Shown: positions 9,261-19,879, numbered from the stretch's first letter. The stretch: DNA of 31,862 nucleotides from Tieghemiomyces parasiticus (GCA_027575765.1 JANBPT010000534.1:1-31862), one strand, 5' to 3'. Made by a program: numbers and translations. The notes: a model not told the origin generated them from the sequence alone.

Positions 9261-10650
9261 ATGTCACGTTTAGACGAGACCGTGAACGAGTGGCGCAACA
9301 TGGACTCGGAGACCTTCCAGACCCGCGTCGGAAACGGACTCCGGTCGGTGCCTCCGCGTGTTAAGAGCTTCCTCTCGGACTTGCCTTGCATTACGTATTA
9401 CGTACTGCTCGTGTGTACGGGTCTTTACCTCGCCGACCTTCTCCTCTGGCTGTTGCGTGTGGGCCCTATCGTTGAGACCACGCTGGGACTCATGCCGAGT
9501 AAATTCGTGCACGGCCAAGGTAGGTTGTCTATCTGGTCCTTGGCGATGAGGGCTACGGTCGGAGTCTGGACCCGCACGGGACGACGGCGGAGGCCTATAC
9601 GTGGCCTAGGCCTTATAGTCTAACCCAACGCCCTAACCGACCCCCCTCCTCCTACCTTCTCCATCACCGTTTCACCATGCACTTCTCCCGCAGTCTGGCG
9701 CGTGGTGACCTACCCACTCGTGCACGTCAGCCTCTTCCACCTAGCCTTTAACATGCTGGCTCTGCTCTCGCTGAGCGCGCTAGCGGAACGCCGGGCGGGG
9801 ACGGTCAAATATATTTATTTGCTGGCGGTGGTGTTCACGATTCTGCCGGGCCTCCTCATGGTGTTTCTGGCGCACTTCATCATCCGGTCCTCAGACTACC
9901 ATTTGCTGGCCGGTACCAGCGGGTGGGTATTCTCCCTGCTTGCGTGGGAGTGCTGTCACGTCGACGCGCCGCGCAGCTTCTTTGGCCTCTTCCAGGTTTC
10001 GTCCAAGTGGCTGCCCGTCGTCTTCCTCGTGCTCATCGAGATTATCTTCCCCATCAGCTCGTTCTTTGGCCACGCCGCCAATCTGGCGTGCGGGTATCTC
10101 TGTAAGTAGGAGATAGACTCAGATGATTATTATTTTTTCTTTACGGGCCTGGCGCTCTTTCGCCTGAAGCAAAAGTCTAAAAGGACCTTCTACGATCCGC
10201 CTTTTCTATTTATTTATTCCTCTAACCAATAACTTCACCTTTACCCTTTGATCTATTACCACGCGCACCTACCTCCTATATCCAGACTACTATGGTAAGC
10301 TCAGCTTCCTCGTGCCGCCCCCGTCATTCTTCACCAACTGGCAGTCGAGCCGCTTGCTGCAGCCCTTGGCCGACAGTCCCCGGTTCGTGGACATCAACGA
10401 GACGCGGGACGGCTACCTGACCCTACCATCCTTCATCACCCGTGCGGCGCCGGGTGGTGGCGGGTACGAACCCATGCCCAGTGGTCCATCGTACTCCGCC
10501 CCGTCGGGCGGCTACTCCTCGGCCCCGCCCCCGCCGAACACCGCCCCATCAGCCCCGTCATCGGCCCCCCGGTCAAACATCATGACCATTGACGACCTGA
10601 ATAGCCGCGACAACGGGGAGGAGGAGGCCCTATTTGCCCACAAGCCTTGA
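9261..10650 (+). CDS. RBD2: Rhomboid intramembrane serine protease, Rbd2-like
   Basis: Three exons (9261-9519, 9694-10101, 10286-10650) encode 343 residues. Both introns are GT...AG (GTAGGT and GTAAGT donors) with CTAAC branch sites, and they keep the frame (phases 1 and 1). About six membrane segments span residues 41-225. The rhomboid hallmarks are present: HVSLFHLAFN (97-106, matching the GlpG His/Asn oxyanion motif), GTSG (160-163) with nucleophile Ser162, and FGHAAN (211-216) with catalytic His213. The WRVVTYPLVH and GYLYYYGKL...PPP patterns match fungal Rbd2, a Golgi rhomboid that in fission yeast cleaves the SREBP precursor. The cytosolic tail (about 260-343) is rich in Gly, Pro and Ser and ends in an acidic stretch. 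I see no clear Cdc48-binding box in it. The gene is convergent with NDUFAF7, 227 bases away. The family is secure; the Rbd2 subgroup is likely, and the substrate is unknown. Confidence 0.92.
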
Positions 10651-10832
10651 ATTCTCCCTACTGGGACGTCTAGACAGTGCGGCCCGCCCGAGTCATTTTT
10701 ACCTCGTCGATCTGTTTAACTGGAATACAATCCCACCCCTGCTTGAAGATATACGCTTCTGACATGGTTCATTTATTACACCCGCACAAAACCGGTGGCA
10801 AGGAGTCCCCCATCCGACGTCACAATATACTT

Positions 10833-10844
10833 TATATATATATA
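10833..10844. repeat. Short (TA)6 tract
   Basis: Six TA units followed by GATAGAT lie in the gap between the convergent RBD2 and NDUFAF7 genes. AT-rich tracts of this kind are common in fungal 3'-end formation regions; that role is inferred here. Confidence 0.6.
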
Positions 10845-10877
10845 GATAGATTCGTCTCAATCATTCCCGTTCCCAGA

Positions 10878-12497
10878 TCATGACTCAAAGGCCGGAGGAA
10901 TTATTCCCGGGGCTGTGATCGCCATGGCCTTGTAGATCCTACCCATGAAGGCCGGGTCCACCAATCGGTTGAAGCTGGTGACAAGGTCGGTTTGGACCGT
11001 GGGGTCGTGCGTGTGACGCAACAGTTCCTTTAAACGTGTCTCAATGCCCAGCCGGCCGAGGAAATGGCTCTGCTGGATGGGGCCGTGGCATTGGGCCCGG
11101 TCGCCCACAGCCTCGCGAAGGAAAGAAAAATCCACGTCAGCGGTGAGGTCGACCTCACCGGGCCGAGTTAGTGGGTGCACAAATTTGTGACGACTGATGG
11201 CGCGTAGAGAGTCCGTGACCGGGTGGTCAGCCCCGTAGTCGATAATTAGCGCCGCGCCTGTGGTGCCCGGGGCGGATGCGGCGGGGTTCTCGGCACCCAC
11301 CACCAGTTCGGCCAGATCGTGGGCCACCGCCCAGGAGTCCAGCGAGGTCTCAATCACATCACCAGGTTGGTACCGTGCCTTGGCGTACCGTGGGGTGGCC
11401 AAGATCGCGTGGGAGGTCAGTGAGGCTTTGGGCGACGTGGTAAATCGGAAGTGGTAGGGGCTGTCGGCGCCGTCGTCAATGTCGACCACGATCTCTCGCC
11501 AACCCTTGTCGGTCATTTGGAAGCGGTACACGGGCAGGGCGTCGAAGAACTCGTGGGCGACCACGACGTTGTAGAACGCGGTCGACCGGTCTAGTTCGGC
11601 CAGGTGGTGGTGCCAGACCACGTTGAATTGGCCGCTCGGGTGGGCGGCACTCAAGGGAGTCAGGTCACGGACGGTGCGGGGTGGGCTCGGGGTCGAAGTT
11701 GACTTGGAGGTGCCGTTGTTGGCCGTGAGGGTTGGCGAGACGGGTTCGCCCCAGTTGGCTGGTGCTGGGGTACCTAGTAAACTGGCATGCTGGCACCGGC
11801 GGAGCGCTGTGCTGCTCTCGATAAGGTGCACCTCGCGGATCTGCTGGTAAAAGTCCGGGAACCGTGCCATGGCCCGCAGCATGTCCTTCATCAGGGTGCC
11901 CCGACCGGGCCCCAACTCCACGAGGCGAATCGGTAAGTCGACCGGCCGCTGCCGCCAGTGGGCCACGAACCACACTCCCAGGAGCTCTCCGAACATTTGG
12001 CTGATTTCCGGCGACGTGGTGAAGTCACCCTGGGCGCCCAGCACGTCTCCGTGGGCTTTGTAGTAGCCGCCCTGCGGACTCTGAAGGGCCTGTCGCATGT
12101 AGTGGGCGATCGACATGGGGCCGCGTATCTTATAAAAGGGTGCATTGATGCAGATTGGCCGGCATAGCGTGGCAGGCACCGGTTAAGGGCGGGCCAGGAA
12201 GTCAATAGACGGGGTAGCCGCGTTCGTGGCTAAGTATAGCCCCGCCGGGAGAAGCGGAGCAGCGTTGCGTGATGGCAAAGCGACAGGACCTACCTTAATG
12301 GTTTCGGAAATCGTCCGACCCACAGGCGTAATTGGCTCTTTACCTTTGGATAGCACCGACGACTTGTACGTCGTGCTCGTGGGCCGATCGCTATAATGCC
12401 GCACCGCCAGGCCGGCCCCATGGGGTCTATAAACCCCTGCACGGGCCTGCAACGCTGGTGGGCCGGAGAGCCGAACTGCTATCAGTCGGGAGGCCAT
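10878..12497 (-). CDS. NDUFAF7: NDUFAF7-like mitochondrial protein arginine methyltransferase (complex I assembly)
   Basis: Two exons (12497-12294, then 12128-10878) encode 484 residues. The 165-base intron has a GTAGGT donor and a CTTAAC branch site. It joins ...ISETIK to IRGPMSIAHYMRQAL, a continuous family motif, so the junction is well supported. Residues 1 to about 40 are Arg/Ala-rich with few acids, as in a mitochondrial presequence. The methyltransferase core includes GDFTTSPEISQMFGELLGVW (102-121), the S-adenosylmethionine loop ELGPGRGTL (139-147), AHEFFDALPV (259-268), ALIIDYG (361-367) and DLTADVDF (395-402). In animals NDUFAF7 dimethylates an arginine of complex I subunit NDUFS2 early in assembly. 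A Ser/Thr/Pro-rich insertion at about 198-222 makes it slightly longer than the roughly 440-residue human protein. The open frame extends upstream of the chosen ATG, but the presequence-like start favours 12497. The gene is head to head with PUS4. Confidence 0.94.
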
Positions 12498-13023
12498 GCA
12501 GTGACAGTCTAAATAGAAGTATGTTGACAAGGTCCAGGCGGAAATAAGGGCCTGGGAGATCGCTACGGCTAGGTAAATGAGTAAGGGTAAGGGGACTGAG
12601 GTTGTAAGTGAAGGCCTCATGGAGGGTAGCAAGGACGAGGAGCATGGATGGCCAGGCTATCCGTAGAGAGTGGCTCCAACCCTATCGCGTGCGTACGCCC
12701 CACGATAACCTCTTGCCGAAACTGTAGAAGGGCATTGGTCGGATGTGCTTTTTTTTTTCTTTTGTTAGCAGGTCAATGAACTCTGGTCCGTCGGGACGAT
12801 GTCTAGTTGACTCTTCGCGGCTCATAGGCCTTAGCACCACTTCTAACCCCACTTTACACCAGCCAACACCGATTGGAGCCCCCTCCCTTTGGCCATTGAA
12901 AATTCCGCTCCTCCTAACTACTTGCTTTCGGCCGTTTCACCAGGACCTGATCCCCCCCCCCCCCAGTCGACCACCTCAAGACTTACTTCGCAAGGCCCAC
13001 CACTAACCCTCCCTCGGCCTACG
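12498..13023. promoter_or_regulatory. Shared divergent promoter of NDUFAF7 and PUS4
   Basis: These 526 bases separate the start codons of two divergently transcribed genes whose products act in mitochondria or on tRNA. ATTGG (reverse CCAAT) occurs at 12734-12738 and 12872-12876, both possible HAP-complex sites. A T-rich tract lies at about 12749-12763. A CTAAC, a pyrimidine stretch and CAG (about 12913-12943) look like a 3' splice site, so a 5'-UTR intron of PUS4 is possible. The sites are read by eye only. Confidence 0.4.
12952..12964 (+). repeat. C13 homopolymer in the PUS4 leader
   Basis: Thirteen consecutive C are followed by AG, 59 bases before the PUS4 start codon. A tract of this length is prone to length variation and could change the leader or splice-site choice. 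Its exact length may also be a sequencing artefact. Confidence 0.8.
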
Positions 13024-14857
13024 ATGCCTAGTCTTCAACTGCTCAATAAGCTGGAACGCCTCCGTGCCTTTAACGGCACGCTAGCCATCCGGAAGCCCTA
13101 CGGGCTGACGAGTTTCGATTGCTTACGGTATCTTAACCTGGCCCTCACCCACGCCCACAACAACCTGACCCGACGCCACGGGTTCGTTATGCACGATTAT
13201 CCGCCGCTGCCCATGAACTTTGTATATCCCGGCCGGAATTCGGACCACATCAATTCGACCCTACAACGGTTCCCACCTCCCAATCCGAAACGCGTCACGT
13301 TGCTTAATAGCATGGTTGATGCTGAGCGGCTCGACCCGCACAACTTGGCCGATTTGTACCTCTACACGCTCATGAGCGGGTACCCGTCATCGTTAATTAT
13401 GCAGTCCAAGAAGAAGTACCGTCTCAAGCTGGGCCATGGTGGCACCTTGGTAAGATATGGGCCGCGTGTCGCCTCCGACCGGCGTTGACAAGCGAATCTA
13501 GAGGGCCATTGGTGGCAGGCCGTCTGTCCCGTGCCCCTGCTCTTCTAAAATGAAGGATGTGGAGTCCTAAATCGATATTCCACGTCTTCGCATAACACCT
13601 CCTCCCTCCTTTACCCTCGAATCGTAGGATCCTTTGGCTTCTGGTGTGCTCTGTAAGTGATTCGCTTGGTCCAGGCTCCCGATCGATAACCCTGAACGTC
13701 TCACACCTACTCGCTCGGTGGAACCTGCACTAATAGTCCCTAATCTCACCTATATCTCTTCATACTTGTTCAACACGTAGTGGTCAATTTGGGAGACGCT
13801 ACCAAACTCAGCCAGGCCTATCAGGAGAGCTACAAGGTAGGAAATCAGCTGTTGATTTGAGAGCCCCGGGGGCCAGCGGGTATGTCTTTCCGACCGCTCC
13901 GACCTGGACTCCGGCGATGCGTTTCTCACGCGTATACCTCTGCATTACAACCCGACCACACGACCCCGCATCTAGACCTACGTGGCCACTGGTGTCCTCG
14001 GCATCGCCACCGACTCCCTTGACATGGACGGCGAAATCGTCAAGCGGGCCGATCCCAGCCACATCACCGAGGCGAGTCTTAAGGCCACCCTCGACAAGTT
14101 TTTGGGATTCACGATGCAGAAACCACCACTGTAAGTCAACCGGAACAAATGGGAATAGGAAAGTCTTCCACCGAACCGATTGCACCGGCCGGTCCGGCAA
14201 ACCTGAGCAATCTAAGGTCGTGGCAGCCTACCTAACACTGCCCGGGTCGCCCATTCATCTCTGCGCCTTCCTTCATTGCATATTATTCTTTTTAGGCACT
14301 CGGCCATACAGGTCAATGGAGTGCGGCTCTACGATTACGCTCGGACGGGTAAAGTTTACCCGAGCCAACTGGCCGAACGGGCTGTTCGTATCAAGCGGAT
14401 TACGCTCAATTTCTTACGGCAGGAGCTGGATCCTACGACCGTCTCGCCCGTGCTGGCGGCCGTGGCGCGCATGCAAAAATACCGGGCCAACCCCGAGGGC
14501 TATGAGGAAGATCCGGACATTGAGGCGGCCTTAGAAGATAACCCAATGACCCCGCCCATCCTATGCGGGATCACCCGGCGGGTCGAGACCGTTGCGACCC
14601 AATTGACAGGTTTGCCGGTCTTCCAGATCGAGGTGGAGGCCGGCGGGGGGACTTATATCCGTTCTCTTGTCGATGATATTGGCCGCGAGCTGGGCTGCGC
14701 GGCTACCCTCATCGACTTGGTGCGGACTAAGCAGTACGACTACTCTCTCACCGACGAAACGCCCACCCTGATGCAATGCCGGGATCCCTTCGTGATCGAA
14801 CGGCACCTGGTCCCATACGCCGAGCGGATAAGCGAAACCGTGACACCCAAGTTCTAG
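13024..14857 (+). CDS. PUS4: tRNA pseudouridine(55) synthase, Pus4/TruB family
   Basis: Five exons (13024-13449, 13628-13652, 13781-13836, 13976-14130, 14296-14857) encode 407 residues, close to the 403 of yeast Pus4. The enzyme isomerises U55 in the T-loop of tRNAs, in cytosol and mitochondria in yeast. Motif I is GTLAIRKPYGLTSFDCL (18-34). The catalytic motif is HGGTL|DPLASGVLLVNLGDATK (138-159), with nucleophile Asp143 the first residue of exon 2. Then come TYVATGVLGIATDSLDMDG (170-188), PPLHSAIQVNGVRLYDYAR and GGGTYIRSL (337-345), all TruB signatures. All four introns (178, 128, 139 and 165 bases) have GT...AG ends and restore this continuous family sequence, which strongly supports the model. 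Residues about 45-132 form an insertion between motifs I and II. ATG 13024 is the first in its frame. The gene converges on ETFB, 267 bases away. Confidence 0.94.
13628..13652 (+). other. PUS4: 25-nt microexon (exon 2 of PUS4) encoding the catalytic motif
   Basis: This exon lies between CGTAG and GTAAGT and encodes DPLASGVL plus the first base of a Leu codon. It starts in phase 0 and ends in phase 1. Skipping it would remove Asp143 and shift the frame, since 25 is not a multiple of three. Automated gene callers can easily miss an exon this short. Confidence 0.9.
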
Positions 14858-15124
14858 AGGGAGAGATCCCCCCTTATTGTGCGGCCTGGGTAATTTCACC
14901 GCCTCGTCCATGCCATGCGTAGCGTTAGTGTACTGTGGAGAAAACCAGTTTCTGTCCAAGTGCCACTCCAGTAAATGTGTCAATCGATACAAGGTGCTCC
15001 CCAGTGCACCATGTTATTTTTTAATCACGTCAGTATTTGGTCTAGAATGGGGACAGCCAAACCCAGGAAGGGCCAAATAGGTAAATAGTTCGACTCGCCA
15101 CTCGGCGGCTTCGCACCCATAAAT
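14858..15124. other. Convergent 3' gap between PUS4 and ETFB
   Basis: These 267 bases must hold the 3' UTRs and poly(A) sites of both flanking genes. A short open frame on the plus strand has no coding features. I see nothing else here. Confidence 0.6.
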
Positions 15125-16123
15125 TTACAGGACACCCGCCTCGCCCTTAAGCTTCTCCAGCAGCTCATCCACACTTTCCACCTTCTTACCACCCTGGCGC
15201 TTAGGCGGCTCGGTGACCTTGAGAGTCTCGATACGGGGCTCGATATCGACGGACAGCTCAGCGGGCGTCATCTTGGCCAGCGGCTTCTTCTTCGCTTTCT
15301 GGATGGGGGGAAGAGGAGGGGAAAAGTGTGGCGGGGGAATACGAAGAGGTGGCGGAGATAAGTACGGTTAAGTAGACTGGTGGTTTTGTCTCTAAGCTGT
15401 CAAGTCTCCTCTCCCGGCCGGTGGAGGGCAGCACGGGTTGTTTCTCCTGGTGATCAGGACAGGCAGTGCGAGTCTTGGCCGGTGCCTTGGGTACCAGCTA
15501 CGAGCACTTACCATGATGTTGGGCAGCGAAGCGTAACGGGGCTCGTTGAGACGCAGATCAGTGGTGACCACGGCGGGCAGCTGGGTGCTGAGGGTCTCGA
15601 GACCGCCGTCAATCTCCCGTGCGACCTTCATGGCGTTGTCGCCCTCGAAATTGAGTCGGGACGCGAACGTAGCCTGGGGCCACTGGAGGAGTCCGGCAAG
15701 CATCTCGCCAGTCTGACCGGCGTCATCATCGATGGCCTGCTTACCCAGGATAACTAGATTGGGCTTCTCCTTCTCGACGAGGGCCTTGAACAGCTTGGCG
15801 ACGGCCAGAGGCTGCAGCGCGATCTTATCGTCCACCTCGACGTGTATGGCCCGGTCGGCGCCCATGGCCAGGGCAGTACGCAGGGTTTCTTGGGATTTGG
15901 CCGGGCCGCACGACACGGCGATAATCTCCTCCACTTTGGGGCCGGCATCCTTGGCGGCCTTCTCACGTAGGCGGACGGCCTCCTCGACGGCGATTTCGTC
16001 GAAGGGGTTCATGGAGTGTTTGACGCCAGCAGTCTCGACCGCCGTCTGGCCTGCATTGACCCGGATTTTGACGGCGTAGTCAACCACGCGCTTGCAACCA
16101 ACGAGGATACGCAGGGACGACAT
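15125..16123 (-). CDS. ETFB: Electron transfer flavoprotein beta subunit
   Basis: Two exons (16123-15512, then 15298-15125) encode 261 residues, near the usual 255. ETF alpha/beta collects electrons from acyl-CoA and other dehydrogenases in the mitochondrial matrix and passes them to ETF-ubiquinone oxidoreductase; the beta chain binds AMP. Residues 2-11 ([10 protein letters not shown]) start the Rossmann-like fold. [18 protein letters not shown] (34-51) is highly conserved. [21 protein letters not shown] (167-187) fits the family signature around E-x-D-G-G and the following Pro. The 213-base intron has a GTAAGT donor and a CTTAAC branch site and joins ...SLPNIM to KAKKKPLAK, a continuous family sequence. 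The Lys-rich tail (205-261) fits the family. The start has GCC-ATG context. The gene implies fatty-acid beta-oxidation in mitochondria. An ETFA gene is not in the window. Confidence 0.96.
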
Positions 16124-16189
16124 GGCGGAAAGGGGGGCAGGAGGGAGGTTAGGTGGGGTCAAAAAAGGATAGGGGTGGAGGATAAGGTA

Positions 16190-16194
16190 CCAAT
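16190..16194 (+). promoter_or_regulatory. CCAAT box upstream of ETFB
   Basis: CCAAT lies 67 bases from the ETFB start codon. A second one at 16512-16516 sits inside a short inverted repeat (CTGGC / GCCAG). CCAAT binds the HAP complex, which controls respiratory genes in fungi. Use of these sites is inference. Confidence 0.35.
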
Positions 16195-19100
16195 GGGTGG
16201 CCAGAGCAGGGATGAGACCGAGATGAATAGAGGAGGGGCCGAAATGGGGTAAGGACCAAAGCGGTACAGCGGAAAAAGGGGTTCAGTAGGGAATTAAGGC
16301 AAAAGTTAATGGAGTCGTGTGGGATGGAAAGGAGCAGAGCAGGGCAGTCCAGGTTGTAGACACACACCACCGGCAGGGACATAGCGGCCTGCGTAGGGAG
16401 GTGGCCACTCGCATACGGTCGGGACGGCACGAAAGGCGCGGGGTGCACCCCGTCTGGTTTGTGACTGACTCTTATTCCCCCCACACAGCGGCCACTTTAC
16501 CCAGGCTCTGGCCAATAAGCCAGGGTCAGCATCAGAAGCCGGCCACCGACCGGGAGTATCACATGGGAACGAGGAATGGGCAAGGGTAGGGTCAGGTGAT
16601 ATCGGCTACTGCGATTAAGCCACACGGGCTTCAACAGCCATCGTGGTGAGTGGAATGGCTGACGCGGTGGACCTCCGTACATCTGCCTAAGGTAAGTTGT
16701 TGGTCACCCAAGTATGTGACTATAATACTAACGACCACGGGTAGTAAACGCAAGGTCCGCTCAACGGCCACTTGTACGCCGCGATTGCGCTGTGACTGCG
16801 TTTATGACAGGCTGGCTTTCGGCGCGGAAACGTGGCCAAACGGGGGTACTGGTTTCCAATGGGAGCGAAAGCGACACCATGAAAGCATTCGTAGGTGCTT
16901 AGAAACCGCAGCCATGAGATGTAGGTATGGGCACAGCGATATACTAGGAGACTTGTCTAGACGATAGAAACTACCAACTGCCAAGGTCGAATATCCTAGG
17001 CCTAGACGTAGTGAGCGATAAAGTTACGAACATTATTGGCTAACACTCGGCTGGTAATGTCACCGCCCCTCATGGTCCGATTACCGCCCTTATAGTGGTA
17101 ACCGAGGGGCCAGTTGGGAGGCTTCACAGTCTAAGGCCGCGGCCTTCCTGTTTAAACCACCTCAACCGAATTTCCATGACAAGCGGTTGCACTTTCATGA
17201 TCAAGGACCCGGTGGACCTAGAACTTTGAAGTCAACAAACTTGGCTAGAACTCGGGCCCACCTCTGCACGAAAGAACCGGAACAAGGCCTCTCAACTACA
17301 CCGAGCGATCTCTCATTATCCGCAATCTCGCATCATTAAAGGAAGGCCGGCCCATAAGAGGTTATTAGCAATGTGTACAACAAATATCCTTATCACCTTG
17401 GCTTTCCCGCTGTTCGACCTTCCCCGGGTTTTAATTTCCTATACAGAGCTCTACGCTATACTACATTCAAAATTGGCCTATAAAATTGTGGCCGATTGAA
17501 ATGCCCTTCTAATGTTAATTACATTGAACTATCGGTTGACGTCGCATCCACGCCTCCGCGCACCCCATGCCCCATAGCTTGATCTCGATCAATAATGACC
17601 TAGCTGTTTGGTAGTCTGCATTATCCATACCCATTATCCCCCTTTACTTTACCTACTTTCTATCTATTCTTTTCGATAGGTGTTCAATCCTCCTGATCTT
17701 CGAACGTTGCCTCCATTCCAGGCGCCGCCGCTTCCTATCCTTATAGGACCTTCTCCTTTCTCTATCCTTGTTCTGGCGGTTACCTAGCCGCCCTTCTATT
17801 CATACCGGTGCCCCATCCCACCACGGCCTGCCGTCCTGGATTCCGCTAGTCCAGGCTGGCTAGTTGCTTGATTGATGCTGGCCATCCTTCAAGTATATAT
17901 GACCTAACGGCCACCATTCTATAGACAAGTAACATCCAACTTAGCAATTCCCAACCCCCGTTCGAAGCTTAAAAGCTTGTTCAACGTTTTAGTAAGTTTA
18001 GGACTACCATATCCTTCCAGTGTACAAGACCCTCCTAGGCTGTTACTCGATAAACTACATCCATCTTACAATCGGCAAACCCCACGCTTTATACGTTCCA
18101 GTTTAGCAAGTCTTTCAGTTCATTGGCTCTTATTTTGTTGCCTATTACGTTTTTGTTTTCCTGTAGGTAGTTTTGACCTACGACAATGGACTAAAAGTAA
18201 AAATAATATGTGAATAAAAGGGGTCAGGTTGAATTGATAAACGGCAAAGGAATACTTAGAAAACGATACAACGAGTAAAGGAACAACGAAACAACTAATA
18301 GGGAGCACAGGTCCTGGTCGATCACAGAAAATGAATTTGAGAATTACCGGTTCCCGTTTCGGCACCATTAGTATCGTTTTATTCTTTGCACTTTACGAAA
18401 TAGGGCGGGAGCGGTAGGCAAGATTATGGGCGCTATAATAAGTATCTCACTGTTGAGGGAAGTGCGCTCCTGCGGGCGATGCCGTAGCGTCGCTTCCCGT
18501 GGTTCTCTCCAATGAGGAGACGAAACTCGGCTCTTGGTGCTGAGGGCTCATTATTTTCGCTCCGGTATGACTAGTGTGCCATTTATTTAAGTAGACTCAC
18601 TACAAATCAATATAAAAGTTTATTGACGAAGCCAGCGACGCTTGGCAACAACCGACCTCACAATGAGATGGACAGCTTGCTATTCGCTGGAGGTGCTCTG
18701 TTCGAAGCAAGTTATCATACTCCCAAGGCTCTCCTGCTTGTCTAACTTGACGGGTATTACCCTTCGACAGTCGCAAATGGTTACAGGCGGACACAACAAC
18801 CCTCGCCACGATCATAAGGTTTTCTAGCAATCACATACTAATATATGCTACAATGGCGATAAATTTTAGCCGGTAAAGCCAGTGAAGGGAAGGAGGAGAG
18901 ACACGGGTACTATGTGGCTCCTTGGCCCTACTGTACGCGGCGTATCCACCGTTTTACCGCCCACCATTCACACTGCACCACCAAGTAACACGGAGTACGA
19001 GACCGGGATCTATGCTCCTCCGCAACCACCTAAACGACGTAGCGAGGTAGAGCAGAAAGGAATTTCGCTACACAGGCCGCATCGTTCGTTGGCCAACGCA

Positions 19101-19805
19101 GACCAATCGGGCCGTTCTCCATCCTTACCGCTGGGTTTCATATAGGCCGATGAGTTTACTATATCCTCCTCGCTTAGGTTGGCGGCCCAATATGCACTCC
19201 CAAATGACGATAATTCTAGGCTAGCGCCAGCTTGTAGCGGCGCCAGGAAAACCGTGTGCCCAGGCAGCTACATACACAAAACGACAAGGTATGAGGGCGC
19301 GGATTCCGGCCACCTGAAGCTAGCCAAGGTGTAGAGATTGTGAGAACTTTGGTCTATAAAGGATGCCGGGTGGAGGCAGTAGGGTCTGTTAAGCATACCT
19401 AGGGCGCTTTTCCGTGACCCCCTACGAGCCGACGAGGAGGGGGGGGGGGGAACCCCCTACAAGCAACAAGGCCGGCGAAAGGTGCAGTCGCCTCAGAAAC
19501 CGGTGTGGTTTTCGGAAACGCTATGCAGCCTTTAAATAAACCAGGCGAGAGAGTGTCACGTATGGGTGTACAGACACCAGGCCTTCTCTACCGAAACGAC
19601 AGCATTAGTAGCCCCTTCGTCACCCGCCATCCGACCATACTAGTCGCACTAGTGTCACCCGGGATGTAGCCACATTAACGGCAGATCGTCTAATTTTCTA
19701 TCGGATGGCAAGAGTAGAGTACACTCACTTCATCCTTGTAGACCCACACGTACGCTCGGTACAAGCACCTTGTCGGCTCTTCTTACCACCTTCAACTGCC
19801 GCGCG
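16195..19805. other. Gene-poor stretch of 3.6 kb, no supported gene
   Basis: I see no gene between ETFB and the next secreted-protein gene. Open frames are short (up to about 110 codons) and lack domains, signal peptides or splice-site logic. The part from about 17,140 to 18,640 is noticeably more AT-rich and holds few open frames. A G12 tract lies at 19439-19450. No tRNA, LTR or terminal inverted repeat was recognised. Confidence 0.5.
19417..19471. repeat. G12 tract flanked by imperfect direct repeats
   Basis: ACCCCCTACGAGC (from 19417) and ACCCCCTACAAGC (from 19452) begin two related copies of about 20 bases. They lie on either side of twelve consecutive G (19439-19450). The arrangement may reflect slippage or a small tandem duplication. 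No inserted element is visible between the copies apart from the G tract. Confidence 0.6.

Positions 19806-19840
<35 letters not shown>
19806..19840 (+). repeat. C10 followed by (CT)13 microsatellite in a promoter
   Basis: Ten C run directly into thirteen CT units (19815-19840), about 40 bases upstream of a TATAAA box and 177 bases upstream of the secreted-protein ATG. CT-rich tracts are frequent in fungal promoters. This one could vary in length between isolates. Confidence 0.85.
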
Positions 19841-19845
<5 letters not shown>

Positions 19846-19879
19846 TCCCCGTTTGCTTACCCTCCGGCTAGTCGGCACA

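Noticed and set aside
12498..12632. Upstream extension of the NDUFAF7 open frame (adding about 45 hydrophobic residues)
   Set aside because: The extension would put a membrane-like segment before the presequence. The ATG at 12497 gives a typical Arg/Ala-rich mitochondrial start instead.
12889..13023. Upstream extension of the PUS4 open frame
   Set aside because: It contains no ATG and runs through the C13 tract; 13024 is the first ATG in frame.
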